This document shows, piece by piece, positions 1 to 64,000 of a stretch of 64,000 nucleotides of DNA (positions within the stretch are counted from its first letter, which is position 1; each line of letters begins with the position of its first letter). Source of the DNA: Chrysopilus asiliformis (lineage: Eukaryota; Arthropoda; Insecta; Diptera; Rhagionidae); NCBI GenBank assembly GCA_964034945.1, contig OZ035962.1:29477943-29541942 (forward strand), in the 5' to 3' direction. Below the pieces are notes generated by a model, which did not search any database, was not told where the DNA came from, and saw only the letters and a list, made by a program, of their open reading frames with translations. The position numbers were made by a program, and so were the translations under genes.

Positions 1-3
1 AAA

Positions 4-396
4 CTAGCTTGTATACCCGTCGTTGCCGGGTTAAGCTTTTTGTCTAAATTTTAGAATACGAAGATAACCGGAAAGAACTTAAAAACTTTTTAATGGGTCT
101 ATGTTGGGGCTGGACCCACGACGAACATCTATGCCAAATTTCAGACCAATCTGTTCAATAGTTTCCCCGCGAAAGAGTAACATAGCGCAAAAACTAAATT
201 TCGAAATCACTTTACCCCCTCCCCTTACTTCCTTCACCCCTCGCGCTACTTTTCCGTATGCCTATGTTGGAACCAGAACTACCACAGACACTCATGCCAA
301 ATTTCAAGTCGATCGGTTCAGCCGTTTTTGCGTGAAAGAGGAACAGACAGACAGACAGACAGACAGATACCAACTCATTTTTATATATTAGTATGA
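4..396 (-). mobile_element. Short non-autonomous Helitron, copy A
   Basis: Read on the - strand, the element starts TCATACTAATATATAAAAA (396 downwards) and ends in a hairpin (ACCCG/CGGGT, 15-31 on +), a seven-base gap and CTAG (4-7). The flanks are A before TC and T after CTAG, the rule for Helitrons. It carries a (GTCT)n block at about 345-367 and the motif GACTTGAAATTTG. Copy B at 42889-43331 has the same ends. The 96-residue ORF here is repeat sequence, not a gene. Confidence 0.85.
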
Positions 397-931
397 TATG
401 ATGAAGAAGAAATTTTAATTCTAGAATCTAATCCGAATTTGTAAATAGGTTTTTGCAGTGAAATTTTCACTTTTTTTGTAATGTTTTTTTCGCTTATATA
501 TTTTTTTTTAAATTTCCTTAAAGGTAAGTGTAACTCAGCAGTTAGCTTCTTACTAACCAAACTTTTTATCGTGCTAATTTTCATTATTAACATATTTACA
601 AGCATCCCTCGATTTACGACGTTTTTGGTCCGGCCAAACTGCATTAAATTGCATTTTATATGGAAACATTGTAAATCGAGAGATGCCTATATATTTGAGT
701 AATTATATTATTTATGCATATTATTGAGTTGTTTTTAAGCGCATTAGAAATAAAAATATTTTTCTCTTGTTTTTTTTTATTAAAAAAGGAAAAATTTCTT
801 CAGTAAATACTTTTATTTTTGCATAAATTTTGCAACAAATTTTTTACGCACCCCAAAAAATATTCGCAAAGGCTTATAAAACATCAATCAAATCGATAAT
901 ATTTTAACATAATATTCAATTTTCAACATAG
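397..931. other. Non-coding stretch before the first visible exon
   Basis: AT-rich, probably intron of the NBEAL-like gene. It contains only the mariner-like fragment at 597-691 and poly-T/A runs; the short ORFs here are low-complexity. Confidence 0.5.
597..691. mobile_element. Mariner-like MITE fragment
   Basis: Imperfect inverted ends: CATCCCTCGATTTAC on the left against GTAAATCGAGAGATG on the right, within tacaa...cctata. The motif recurs at 49757 as GTAAATCGAGGGACGTCTGTA split across a second short element, so this is a small family. About 95 bp, non-coding. Confidence 0.5.
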
Positions 932-53668
<52,737 letters not shown>

Positions 53669-54475
53669 ATTATTGATTAGATTGCGAGATCAGACGAGGA
53701 AATTTAGATGAAAATATTGTTGATTTTGTTTTAAAGGAAACTAGACGACAAACTGTGATTGTCACAATGGAAATAGTTTAGTGTGTGTGTCATGTTCATT
53801 TCATTAGGCGTTGAACTGTCAATCTTGAAGCCCTACAAACGAGTTTATCAAATCATTTGCAATCCAAACCTCTCCCGTCCAAGAACTGGTGAACCCCAAC
53901 ATAATCAATAGAAAATTGTTAAAACAAATTGTAACTGAATGGAAATTACATTGGCTTTTTATAATCACATCATGTACGGATTGCTACGCAAGGTTTTTTG
54001 AACTTTAGTCTAATTATAGTCATTGATTGCTTCCCTTAAATACTATTGCTACTAGTTATACATACTATACGAAAATAACCATCGCTGTGTGTGTGTTTTT
54101 TTTTGTTTTCTACAAATTTTGAGATTCCACTAGTACTCGTTTGTTTTATTTTAAACTATAAATTTGGCGAATACTATAAGAGTATATCCCTCACCCTAAT
54201 TAAGGAGAAATTAGTTATTTATTTCGAGAACAAATCATAGGCGACTGTTCAATCTTATTGCTATTGCAACTATTATAATTTTTAGTATTTATTTTTTTCT
54301 GTGTTCACGCAAAAAATATATAATTTGTGTGATAGAATTTTTTTGTGACTAGCTGTATAAGTTTAAACATTGTTTGAATAGAAAATAACTTGTTGAAATA
54401 TTGTTATCTATATTTAACTACTATAAACAAACAAAATGAAAGTAATTATGATAATAAAGAAAACAGGTTTTGAAA
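53669..54475 (+). other. Probable 3' UTR of the NBEAL-like gene
   Basis: AT-rich non-coding sequence follows the stop. The best AATAAA hexamer is at 54453-54458, giving a likely transcript end near 54475. No other ORF or repeat boundary was seen. Confidence 0.5.
54453..54458 (+). promoter_or_regulatory. AATAAA polyadenylation signal, NBEAL-like gene
   Basis: Canonical hexamer about 785 bases after the stop codon. Upstream alternatives in the UTR are weaker variants. Confidence 0.45.
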
Positions 54476-56293
54476 TAAATGCGTATTTGATCTATTTTCT
54501 CCATTATACACGTATGTTGAACGTCATTAAGAAGAAACGTTTGACGTAATAAAATTCAATTGACCTACTTTTAAAAAAAAGTTTCCATGGTCAGATTCTA
54601 ATGGTTAAAAGATTAGGAACATTTCTTTTTTTTTAATTTTTTTTGCCAAAACTTCATTTTTTTAAATAAAAACACAAATGAGTTGCGCAGAAGACGTGGA
54701 ATACCTAAGCGGCCTACAATATCTTCCAAATTGTCGTAGGATAGAAGAATTAGCCGTTTTTTAGCAATGACGGTGGGGACGATATGTTCGCTTGTTTATG
54801 ATCCGTTAAAACATTTGTGGATTCTAATCGGGAGGAAATTATGAGGGAGGTTGTTTCAACATTTTGTTGTTCGCGGGATAAAGGAATTCCCGAATCTTAT
54901 TGTACGTATAAAAGTTCTAGAAGGTAGTTTTGTTTTATAAATTAATCATGAGGGAATAAGACGGGAAATTTAAGCTGAACATCTTTCATGAAAGCACGAT
55001 TTGTTTCCAATCAGTCGGATTGCAAGTTTTTGAATACGGACCAGTAATACAGCTGATCCAGTCTAAATGTAAAGCCTTTCTCTAGTTTTGCTCGAATGTA
55101 GGTCTTGTGATGAATAAAATTTTGGAAAAAAATCACGCATCACGCAGATTGAAATTTGATAATAAAAACCTAATCGAAAACATCACTATCAGAAACTGTT
55201 AGACAAGGGACTAGTGTATTTGATTTTGTCACGCAGAAATTTTGGCCAATAATTTCATTATTGTTGACTTATGTAATTTTTTTAAAATTCACGAAATAAG
55301 AGCCCCGCTCCGTTTAAAAGGGAGCTTCACCATTTTTACAAAAAGTAGTCAAATTACTCCAATTTTTGAGTGACCACCTTTTATGATCTTGTAAAACTAA
55401 ACTGTTAACTAGAAAAATACTGTTTATTTTTAAATTCTCGTCAAAACGAAAAAAAATGTATGATGAAGGACATGACGAATACTGGGACTATGTGGACGAT
55501 TGTGTAACATCGCTGTGTAACATCGATTGTGTAACATCGATTAAGTAGTTAATGAAAGGAAATAAAAAGGTTTATTTGTTTTTCTTAAATTTTGTTTTCA
55601 AGTGTTTATTTAAATACATATAAAGGTTATAAATATCAGTTCATATGTACATTAAATAGGAATTACTATAAATATTACTTCTTACAAGTAAAAAGTTTAA
55701 AATATTTTATAAATAATAAAATTAAGTAACGTTGCACTTTTTTTTGTTTTATTTTCGAAAAAATAAGTAATAGAAAAATAATACAATTTTCGTATTTAGC
55801 TGATAAAACTTTTCTCCATTTTGCTATTTTTTCACTGTTTGGATAGACAATAATAATTTACATATATTTGAATTAAAACAGAATTTTTGTAAAAAAAAAA
55901 TGCAGGGAGATAGACAGCGAGGATTAAAGTATGTGTGTGAGAGGCAGAATTAACGAGAGAGAGAGAGAGAGAGAGAGATAAAGAGAGGAAACAAATATAT
56001 TATTTTTCAATTTCTTTTTTTTTTTAAATTGGCATAAGTTTTCAAAAGCTTTTTTGTTGGTTTTTTTGTTCTCTTGTTTTCTCAGGTTATTCGAATAAAT
56101 TTTGATTTTCTTGTTTCTCTCGAATCGCATTTTATTTGATTCTTGGATAAATTCTTAGCAATTGTTTTTAGAGCCGGATTATCTAATCAAAAAGTAACAT
56201 GTAGATAGATCTATTAGATAACGATGTCTATTCGTCATCCTGTAACAATAAAACATACAACTTAGTATTACACTTAGAATTAAATTAAAATAT
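54476..56293. other. Stretch between the NBEAL-like gene and ImpL2
   Basis: AT-rich, with a (GA)12 tract at 55955-55978; the part next to 56293 should be the ImpL2 3' UTR. The two genes are convergent, tail to tail. No other gene supported. Confidence 0.5.
55955..55978 (+). repeat. (GA)12 microsatellite
   Basis: Uninterrupted GA dinucleotides. Confidence 0.95.
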
Positions 56294-57446
56294 TTATTTA
56301 TCATCTACCGCTGCTAGTGAGTAGATAAACGTTTGTGCTGAATCTGATCCAATTGAGCTCTTTGCAACGCACGTATAAGTTCCCATGTCCGACCATTTAA
56401 AGTTTGTGATAAGTAATTCACCTGTCGGCAAAACCTAGAATTGAATAAAAGATGAGATTAATTTTTTTTTTGCTCGAACTGAATTATATTTGTAAGACAA
56501 TGGATGGTATGTTGGGATCGCCTTTATTTATGGTTATTCCTGGAGTTTCAAGCGCCATTCCAAGCACCATTTATGTTAACCGGAGCCTTAGCGGTCAACA
56601 TAAATGCTGCTTTTCAATCTCCTTTACCTTCATGGGTCAAATTAGATTCGCTAATCTTATGAAAACGCTTTTCTAACCATTTTCGACCCTTGGAAAAGAA
56701 AATTATTTACCTTGAATCTAGGATCCTGTCCACTGATGAGTCCAGCACTTTCCATCCAGTAGATTTCCGGTCGTGGACGACCAATTGCCTGACACGGCAG
56801 GATCACATTACCGCCAAGAGTATCGAATAGCATTGTGTAGCTGTACGTGATCTTGGGCTTCCTTGGTCCAGCAAACAAACTATTGTTGATATCGATCAAA
56901 TCGCCAAGACTCTGATTGTAAATATGGCCAGGTAGACCATAAACCGTTGTCGTCGCATATACCATTTTGCTGCCAGATTGTCCAATACATGTGAATGTCT
57001 GTTCATTCGCCAGGATGTGATCAATCACCAACACGGATCGCACTCGAACAATCGATCGTGAATCCTGTTCTGGAATAGCATTCGATTCGAACTCCCCGAT
57101 CTGTCAATATAGAATCAAATTAATGTGTTATATAATTATATCAGATTAATTAAATTATATAACTGACCGTATTGAGGGGTGTATGGCCACGGATCCATTG
57201 AATCTTTGGTGGCGGTGAGCCCATCACCTCACACTCGAGCTCCGTATTCGATCCTGTCGACTGGACGACCTTGACTGCTGGCGCCTTGACCATTTTCACC
57301 CAATCCTCCAGTTCGTAGCCGCCACCGCCGCCCCCATGGTGGCCATTGTCTGATTGGATCGCGTTCTCAAGATCGTCAATGGCACGGCCCAATGCCTGTG
57401 ACACCAGAAGTGTTATTAATGCTCCCAAGAGTATCATTGATCTCAT
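56294..57446 (-). CDS. ImpL2: ImpL2: secreted two-Ig insulin-like-peptide binding protein, 269 aa
   Basis: In Drosophila, ImpL2 binds circulating insulin-like peptides and damps insulin signalling. Exons on -: 57168-57446, 56711-57100, 56294-56434, in frame, phase 0 throughout, with GT-AG ends. Signal peptide MILLGALITLLVSQALG; an acidic and His/Gly-rich linker with GGGGGG; first Ig C2 domain with C72, W84 and C131; second with C196 (VILPCQAIGRPRPEIYW) and C245 (DMGTYTCVAKS). The IQW motif and the GSK-Y pattern after the second cysteine fit ImpL2. Length is close to the fly protein (about 267). The start lies three bases after a possible acceptor (ttacag), so upstream 5' UTR exons are likely, as in Drosophila. 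Confidence 0.95.
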
Positions 57447-58789
57447 TATCTGTAATCGTGATGAATGGCAGAAAAAAAAGGTTATTGTACTACCAATTCA
57501 ATTCGTATTCATTTATACTTAGATTATCATTTCTACTTATCAAAAACTACGCCATAATCGCGTTTTTTTTCTAATTTAGTGGTTGTTTTTCTAAGTAATT
57601 TCTATTTGATATTTTTTTTTCCTGTTTTGCTTAATTTGTTTTCTTATCTAATCTTAATGAGATGATGGCAGGCGCCGTGCTGTAATTTTTCATAAATTTT
57701 CCAGCTACAACGCGCCAATGTTCGTCAATGGTGCTCTAATTGGAGTTAATGTTGAATGACTTTAATCAGTTTTTATTATTTCGTATCTCAGCAAGTGGCA
57801 AAAATCCGTATCTTAAAATAAATTTCACTACTGTTTTCTTCAGTTTCGGTCACATGGGATAAACTTTCACGCAAATGTCAATAGATAGTCGGTTATTTTG
57901 AACTTGTAATGATATAGAAATAGGCTGGCAGATTAGAATCTAAATTGGCCGTAATCCGAACGGAAAATGATGGTTATATTATTATTGCTTGTAAAGTAAA
58001 CAATATTATTTCTGTTTTTAGCAATTAATATTTACAAACATTAGGGATAACAAATCGAGATAAGTTTTCACATCGCCATTTTGGAGGTTTTCAGTATTTT
58101 GAGCGATTTTCCAAAAAAGCGATTTTTTGCCGAAAATTGTCTTAAAAGAAGTTGCTATTAAATGTTTTTTTTTTAAATTTTCTTTCTTAAACAATCTTTT
58201 TTTTTTTTTTTGATTTTATGAATGAGATTATAGCGCGTAGCATACATTTTCTATGTATTTTTCTGGATTTATGTTGAGGTTATCTTTTTCATTCTCATTA
58301 ACGGACTTTATTGAAGCCATCTGCTAGCAAAACTCGAGTTCAAATGGGTTTTGCAACAAAAACTTATCGACGTCAAGCACATTTAAGATCACACCATATG
58401 TGACCTGAAGCCAAGCTTTTTTTCTGTTTTAAACCATATTGCGACGGAGAGATTTAGATTGATTTTTATTTAGATTGGGAGATTTTTTCAGTTAATGCCC
58501 TTTGAAATTAAAAGAAAAATATTTAAAACGGAGTTCATTGATTTACGTTAGTGTTACGACATTTTAGACGTAGAAGGTGATTATTTATTTTGTAAGGCGT
58601 TGAAAGTTTTTTTTTTACAAAAAAAAAGAAATTAAAACTTCGGCGTGATTAGATAAGTTGTATAAAAACTATCAAATTCACAAAAAATGATTAAATTTTT
58701 ATTACGAAAAAACTATTAAACGTTATTTTAATCTTACTATTATCCTGTTTCATAAAGTAAACTATTCTGGGTAAAAAGTCATGACAAGG
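57447..58789. other. Upstream flank or first intron of ImpL2
   Basis: AT-rich; no coding region or sharp repeat recognised. If ImpL2 has 5' non-coding exons, this is intron. Confidence 0.4.
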
Positions 58790-59279
58790 GGTTAGATTAG
58801 CGTGACCATTTATCCCCCTTTGTGGGGGATTATCCCCCTTTCGGACTTGGCTATCCCCCAAATCCCACTGAAAAATCCACCTTTTTTTCCAAGATTTATT
58901 TATGAAAGAAACGCCATTTTTCGAGTTTTCGGCTATTGTCGAATACGCGTTCGCTCTGCCAGGAACATCAGCACCAGTGGAACGTGTTTTCTCGGCGATC
59001 AATAAAATTTGGACGACGGAAAAGACTCGTTTACAAGTTAAAACTCTTAAATCGATTCTTTTCACCAAAAACAATATCAATCTCAGCTGTTTGGAGTTTT
59101 TCGATTATTTGAAAAAGGACAAAGATATGTTGAAACAAATCTCTTCCCAAGAAAAATACAATGAATCTTAAAAAATCCATAATTTAATTTATTAGGTAAT
59201 ACAATTTTTTTCATTTTTATTTTTTATCCCCCATTTTATCCCCCTTTGGCACCAAAAAAATGGTCACGCTAGGTTAGAT
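58790..59279 (+). mobile_element. Internally deleted hAT element keeping a transposase C-terminal ORF
   Basis: Element proper 58798-59271, ends TAGCGTGACCATTT and its complement, flanked by GGTTAGAT at 58790-58797 and 59272-59279. Subterminal repeats of TTATCCCCCTTT occur at both ends. The ORF at 58902-59171 matches the hAT dimerisation domain: ALPGTSAPVERVFSAINKIW, then RLQVKTLKSILF. Only 474 bp remain, so it cannot be autonomous, yet the 89-residue ORF is unbroken. Confidence 0.92.
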
Positions 59280-62200
59280 AGTGCGGTTTGAAGAGTCTAA
59301 AATCAGCGTGACGCATTTCATAGGCAGCTTGTTATGAAACCTTTTTCGGATGTAGATTGGGACTGATTTGGGAATAGTTTTTTGCGTCTTTCAAAATTTT
59401 AGGACCCATTTTTGAAGTCATTATTAATTTGTCTTTACTTTATAAGATCGTGTTTCCGCTATTTAGGCCAACCTTCAATTTTTTCTTCTTCTCTATTACA
59501 CTACGCTATTTCAAGGGGCCATATTTCTTTCCTCCTGCTCGCACTTTTAGTTTTACTTAGATTGCGTTTTTTTTATAGCCCGCACGTTCCCTAGTTTTTT
59601 TTATTAAAATTTTAGTTCTGATAGGGTAACTTTGAGATTTTTTGCGCAAAAATGAAATGATGCTTTCTCTTTTAAAATATAGAGTGTTTAACTTTTTTTT
59701 GTGACATAAATCTTGTGTTGCACAAACATTTACGCGAACACATTCCAGAGATGTATTCCGGAAGACCAAAATTGCCGGAATAAATTCTAATTCTGAAAAC
59801 TTTTGCTAAATGAATTTATTCTGCAATAGATTAACACGTTGACTGCCATATGAGACCAACGTGGTCCCAGATTAAAATAAGCCCCTCAGGCTGTGTGAGA
59901 CCACTTTACTTTAGTATAAGTTGAGTGGTAAAGCATTGGATGCACAGAACTGTATGAAACTTATGGAAAAAGTAATAGGTGGCCTAAAAAAGTATTTTTT
60001 TGATGTTTGGCCTATGAATTTCGTGAGTCCAATGTTCAACTACAAAAGTATGAAACCTCCTACTGGCCTCAAAAAAAAGTGCACTGGCAACTGGATTCCG
60101 ACTTTTTCGCTTCCATGGTGACAGCCAAACGTATAATTTAATAATTTTTTTATAATTTTTGGAATAATTTTTGGCAGAGATATTTCGAGTAAAATAGTAA
60201 GTATCTTAAAAAGTCATACTTTACCATTCACTGTTACAATTGAATGCTTTAAACATTTTCCTAACTCCTTCCAAATACAAATTTGAATTCGCAAACAAAT
60301 TTCCACTTGTACAAACTGAACATTTTTAACTGGTAGAAAATCAGTTTCCCAAATAAAAGCATGCTTTCAATATGTTTCTGATCCATTTTTATTCTTTGAA
60401 AATCATCCCATGGTACAGGATGAATTTGTTAAAAATTAAACATAAAGTCGAAAATACTTCAATAACACGCAAGGATGTTGCTTTATTTATTTATTTATTT
60501 CTAAATTTCAGAGGTTCATCAATCCCTTGAAGGGACTTAAATATAAACAAAAATATTAAATGAATTCCTAGAAAATCGACATTTTTGTGCTTATGATTAT
60601 GTTTGGAATGGTGGGTATTAAAAGCAAATTAATGCCTTGTACAATTTAATAATAATTGGCTGTGTGGGTGCAATAAAAATAAAACTGATCTACCACACTC
60701 CCAGAGAATCCAATATTAAATTTTGTTACCACACAAAATTCTGGAAAATGTCATTTTATTGCCATGAATAGGGTTCAATTATTTACCCTTTTAAAGTTCA
60801 ACTGTTTAAAAATATGCGACATAATGTTGATTTCATTTTCATTCGGTTTCAACATTTTTTTCGAGTTTTTCGCGTTAGCCTGTGACCTTAATATTCATCG
60901 ATCTACAGAAAAGTGTTTACCAAAGCCATTTAATTCATTTTAAATTTTACAGATTATGGAGAAATTGTCCTAGAGAAATAGGAAATCTGACGAAATCATT
61001 TTCGTCCAGACAGAAACAGGAAATTTTGAAATTTTCATTATTTCTATTACAACGTTTTGTATTTTTAGAATATGCGACTTGTAAAAAACATGACATTTTT
61101 CCACACCAAACAGAACTTTTGACTTTCATATTTCTTCTAATGCGGGTACTTCAATGAAAGAATTAAAAAAAAATAAAATAAAATCGAATTCAAGTTCATT
61201 CCATTTCGATTTCATTATTTGTTTGCCATTGAAGGACAAAATGGCGACAATGGAATGATTTTAATTAAAATATCTAAATCTATATAGAAAGTGCCTTGAA
61301 CGGTGAAATATTGACGACAGGATTTTGTTTTAATTTAGCGAGACTGAATGAAAAGCTAAAATTACTGTTTTTCATTCAAAATGTTTCATTCATAATCTTC
61401 GGAGAAGAATTTTTCAAGTCCAAGTAAGTATATGGGAGGTCATTCACAGCACGATTTTTCCAGTAAATCTTCTGCACGAAAGTATACAGGATTTTAACAA
61501 TAAGAAAAGAAAAATTTGCAATTAATTTGTTTAAAAGTATACGAAACGTGCTGCCCATTCTCTAGGAAATTAAATTTTTAGGAAAATCTGAAGTTTTTAA
61601 GATTTTGTTTTCGATATTTTAATAGCAAATCTTCTGCACGAAAATATACAGGACTTTATAAATAATTTTGTTTTCGATATTTTGAAGAATTCTATGCAAT
61701 GTTGCGTTAATAATAGTCAAGTATGGATTTTAACGTCCTTGAACGACTTTAAATTAAATCTCTTAAGGGGTAGGGTTTGGCAGAGTTAGAGCGGTACTAA
61801 GCTCGAGGGTGGAGGGAGGGGTTCCAAAAATGTAAAATTCAGTTGCTGACCAAAATTTATTTGGGTTTTCGATTAATCGCAGGTCAGAAGATTTAATTAA
61901 ATTAGACAGCAATAGTATTCAAAGCCCGTATCAAACATAAGAAAAGCTACAATTGTCAGAGACCAATCGTCAAATCTCTATATGATAGACAAAATGTTAA
62001 TTTAAAAAAAAATCTGTTGTGTGAAAGAAGGCAGAAGGAGTGGTCCGTTTGAATTTTGATGTATGGAACAATTATGTAAAATAATATTCTAAACACATTT
62101 CATCTTTATAAATGTTTCAATACGAAAGCACCGTTTTCGAGAAAATAGAAAAAAGTATTCAATTTGTATGGGGGGAAGGAGTGCTCCAACTGGATTTTGA

Positions 62201-64000
62201 TCTATAGATAAGTTATGTTAAATCCTATTTTAAACACATTTTACCTTTATAAATTTTTTAATATGACTCATCGTTTTCGAGAAAAGTGCAAAAAACTGTT
62301 TCGTTTCAATGAGGAAAGAAAAGAGTATAAAAAACTCAAATAAAGCGAATTCGCCTAAGACTATGCAAAAAACCAATCATACGAATTGTACAGAGGTTAT
62401 CAAACTTTTTTAATTCACCGTAAATGCATATAAAAAAATAGCAAGAAATCACATCGAATTGATAAGCGAAAAAAAAAATTGAAATGTCATTTAAAGATCA
62501 ACTTAAATTTATCTAGGCGAAAAATTGCTCATTATTCGGTATTATTTTTAACAAAAATAGAAACAACAAAAATACCGATTTGAAATAATCCAAAGAAATT
62601 TATTACCAGAATTTTTTTTTCTTTGACCTTCTTAATCAAGAGTCAATTAGTAATATTATACTGTTCAGCCAAATATTCGTTCAGCTGTACCGAAATATTT
62701 TTGTTTACGTTTGGCTTAATAAAATATGCGAAAAATTAATTTAGTTTAATATTCAACATAATAACTTATTTTTTGCTAAAGGAACCAAAATTCCACTATG
62801 ATAAGTAAATCTTTCATATGAATGGCGGCCATCAAAATATTTACTAAAATATTGAATTGTTTAATTACGCTGATAGGGGTGGGTGGGAATCTGGCAGAAA
62901 TTCAAGAGATTATTTTGTAATTGAATGAAGAATTAGCTTATACAGTGTCTGTGTGAAAATTGCTCAAGTTATTTAAATTTAAAAGACTTTAATTGTGTTT
63001 GACTAATAAAAATGCATACCTGCTGTAAAATTATGACTTAAACACCGCGTTTGGTAATGAAATTTAATTCAGCAAAAAATCGACAAGCTTCCGTATCGAA
63101 CAATCGCACAAAACCGAATGGGCAATAGAATTAATCATCAAGGGGTTTAAGTACTTCCCTAATGACGCAAACAGATTCACAAATAAAGGGCTCATATTTC
63201 ATCATTTCCCCTAATTTGTCACAGTCAAAAATATTCCATATGCACATTTCATTGATTAAAATTGACTAATGACCGGCAAATTATATTATTTGTTGTCAAA
63301 GGAATTGATAAAGATCTTTAGCAAATTGTCGTATGGAGATAATGATTTTTGCAACTAAGATACGAATTCCATGAGTTTTTTTTTGTTGAAAATGTTGCAT
63401 ATTTAGATTGAGATGTTGCTGATCACGCAATGAGACTGTATTCTGTCTGCATGAAACATTTTGCTGATATGAAACATTATTCATCATGATTGAAAAGTTC
63501 AAGTTCAACAAGTAGAAATTTCAAAATTGCTGTGAATGACCCACTGTTGACAAACGACTGGTCGGATCGTTCATGATCATTTTAATAAACAAATTAATTT
63601 CGTATGCTCGTTATTAGGTAATAACATGCCATCGAGGGTAATTGAGATTTGAGAGGAAAAAAATAAACTTTGTTCTGTGATTATTGGTATTCGAAAATTT
63701 CTAATTAAAATGTCCTTTAGTGAAGTAAATAACTACTGAAGTTTTTTACACGAAGTCAATAGATACTCTTTGTATTTTTTTACAATAAGAACGCCTCTTG
63801 TACAAAAAAAATACAAGTATTTTTGGTTTTTAATACAAAAAACAGCTTAATAACAAAAGCTTCATGTGATGTTCACAACAAGTGTCTTAAATCTCCATCA
63901 GTTCCTTTATATGGTCACGGCGACTAATTTAGGCAAAGTCTCAATGGTTGCAGAATTGTAATTTTTCCAAATTTTTTTTTTCGAGAAAATTTGAATATTT
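59280..64000. other. Gene-free flank
   Basis: About 4.7 kb with no supported gene. It includes a half copy of the GGCTGTCC-family end (about 59306-59335), a TTAACACGTTGACTGCCA motif at 59830 that resembles the end of a TTAA-inserting element, and diffuse dispersed sequence near 61580-61690 (two GCAAATCTTCTGCACGAAA copies). Confidence 0.4.

Noticed and set aside
101..391. ORF of 96 residues ending in QTDRQTD, and its mate at 42889-43200
   Set aside because: Both are the Helitron body read in opposite orientations; similarity at protein level only reflects the shared repeat.
59921..60121. 66-residue ORF after a TTAACACGTTGACTGCC motif, considered as a piggyBac-like remnant
   Set aside because: No matching second end and no recognisable transposase motif; kept only as a remark on the flank.

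Overview
This is AT-rich animal nuclear DNA. Spliced genes with GT-AG introns, four chitin-binding RR-2 cuticle-protein genes and an ImpL2 orthologue point to an insect, most likely a dipteran; the species is not determined. No rRNA, tRNA or CRISPR array was seen.

The backbone is one very large gene on the + strand. I assembled 39 in-frame coding exons from 932 to the stop at 53666-53668, about 2478 codons, with the N-terminus lying before the window. Domain order is alpha-solenoid, ConA-like lectin-fold region, second solenoid, NBEAL-type region, PH-BEACH, BEACH and WD40. This is a neurobeachin-like (NBEAL1/2-type) BEACH scaffold. Exons 1-22 are compact (932-10268). A 13.5 kb intron (10269-23817) precedes exons 23-24, a 24.8 kb intron (24218-48980) precedes exon 25, and the PH-BEACH-WD40 end is compact again (48981-53668).

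The two long introns are full of other genes. The 13.5 kb intron holds an intronless gene for a 241-residue secreted or membrane-anchored Cys-containing protein (+) and a proline-rich extracellular protein gene (-) whose own intron holds a foldback transposon. The 24.8 kb intron holds four RR-2 cuticle genes, two on each strand, each with a 12-15 nt first coding exon and a TATA box. Downstream of the big gene, on the - strand, lies a three-exon ImpL2 gene (secreted two-Ig insulin-like-peptide binding protein); 57447-64000 is its upstream flank.

The rest is a dense record of non-autonomous transposons, many with termini readable to the base: two short Helitrons (TC...hairpin...CTAG in A/T sites), several hAT-type elements with 8 bp target duplications (including a 3.6 kb foldback and a 474 bp element keeping a transposase C-terminal ORF), three palindromic elements with TAA/TTA duplications, mariner-like fragments, further foldbacks, and a 122 bp tandem array with degenerate relatives in two other introns of the same gene. 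Several unrelated repeat families share a (GTCT)n block followed by a GACTTGAAATTT-type motif; this shared module is the least explained pattern here.
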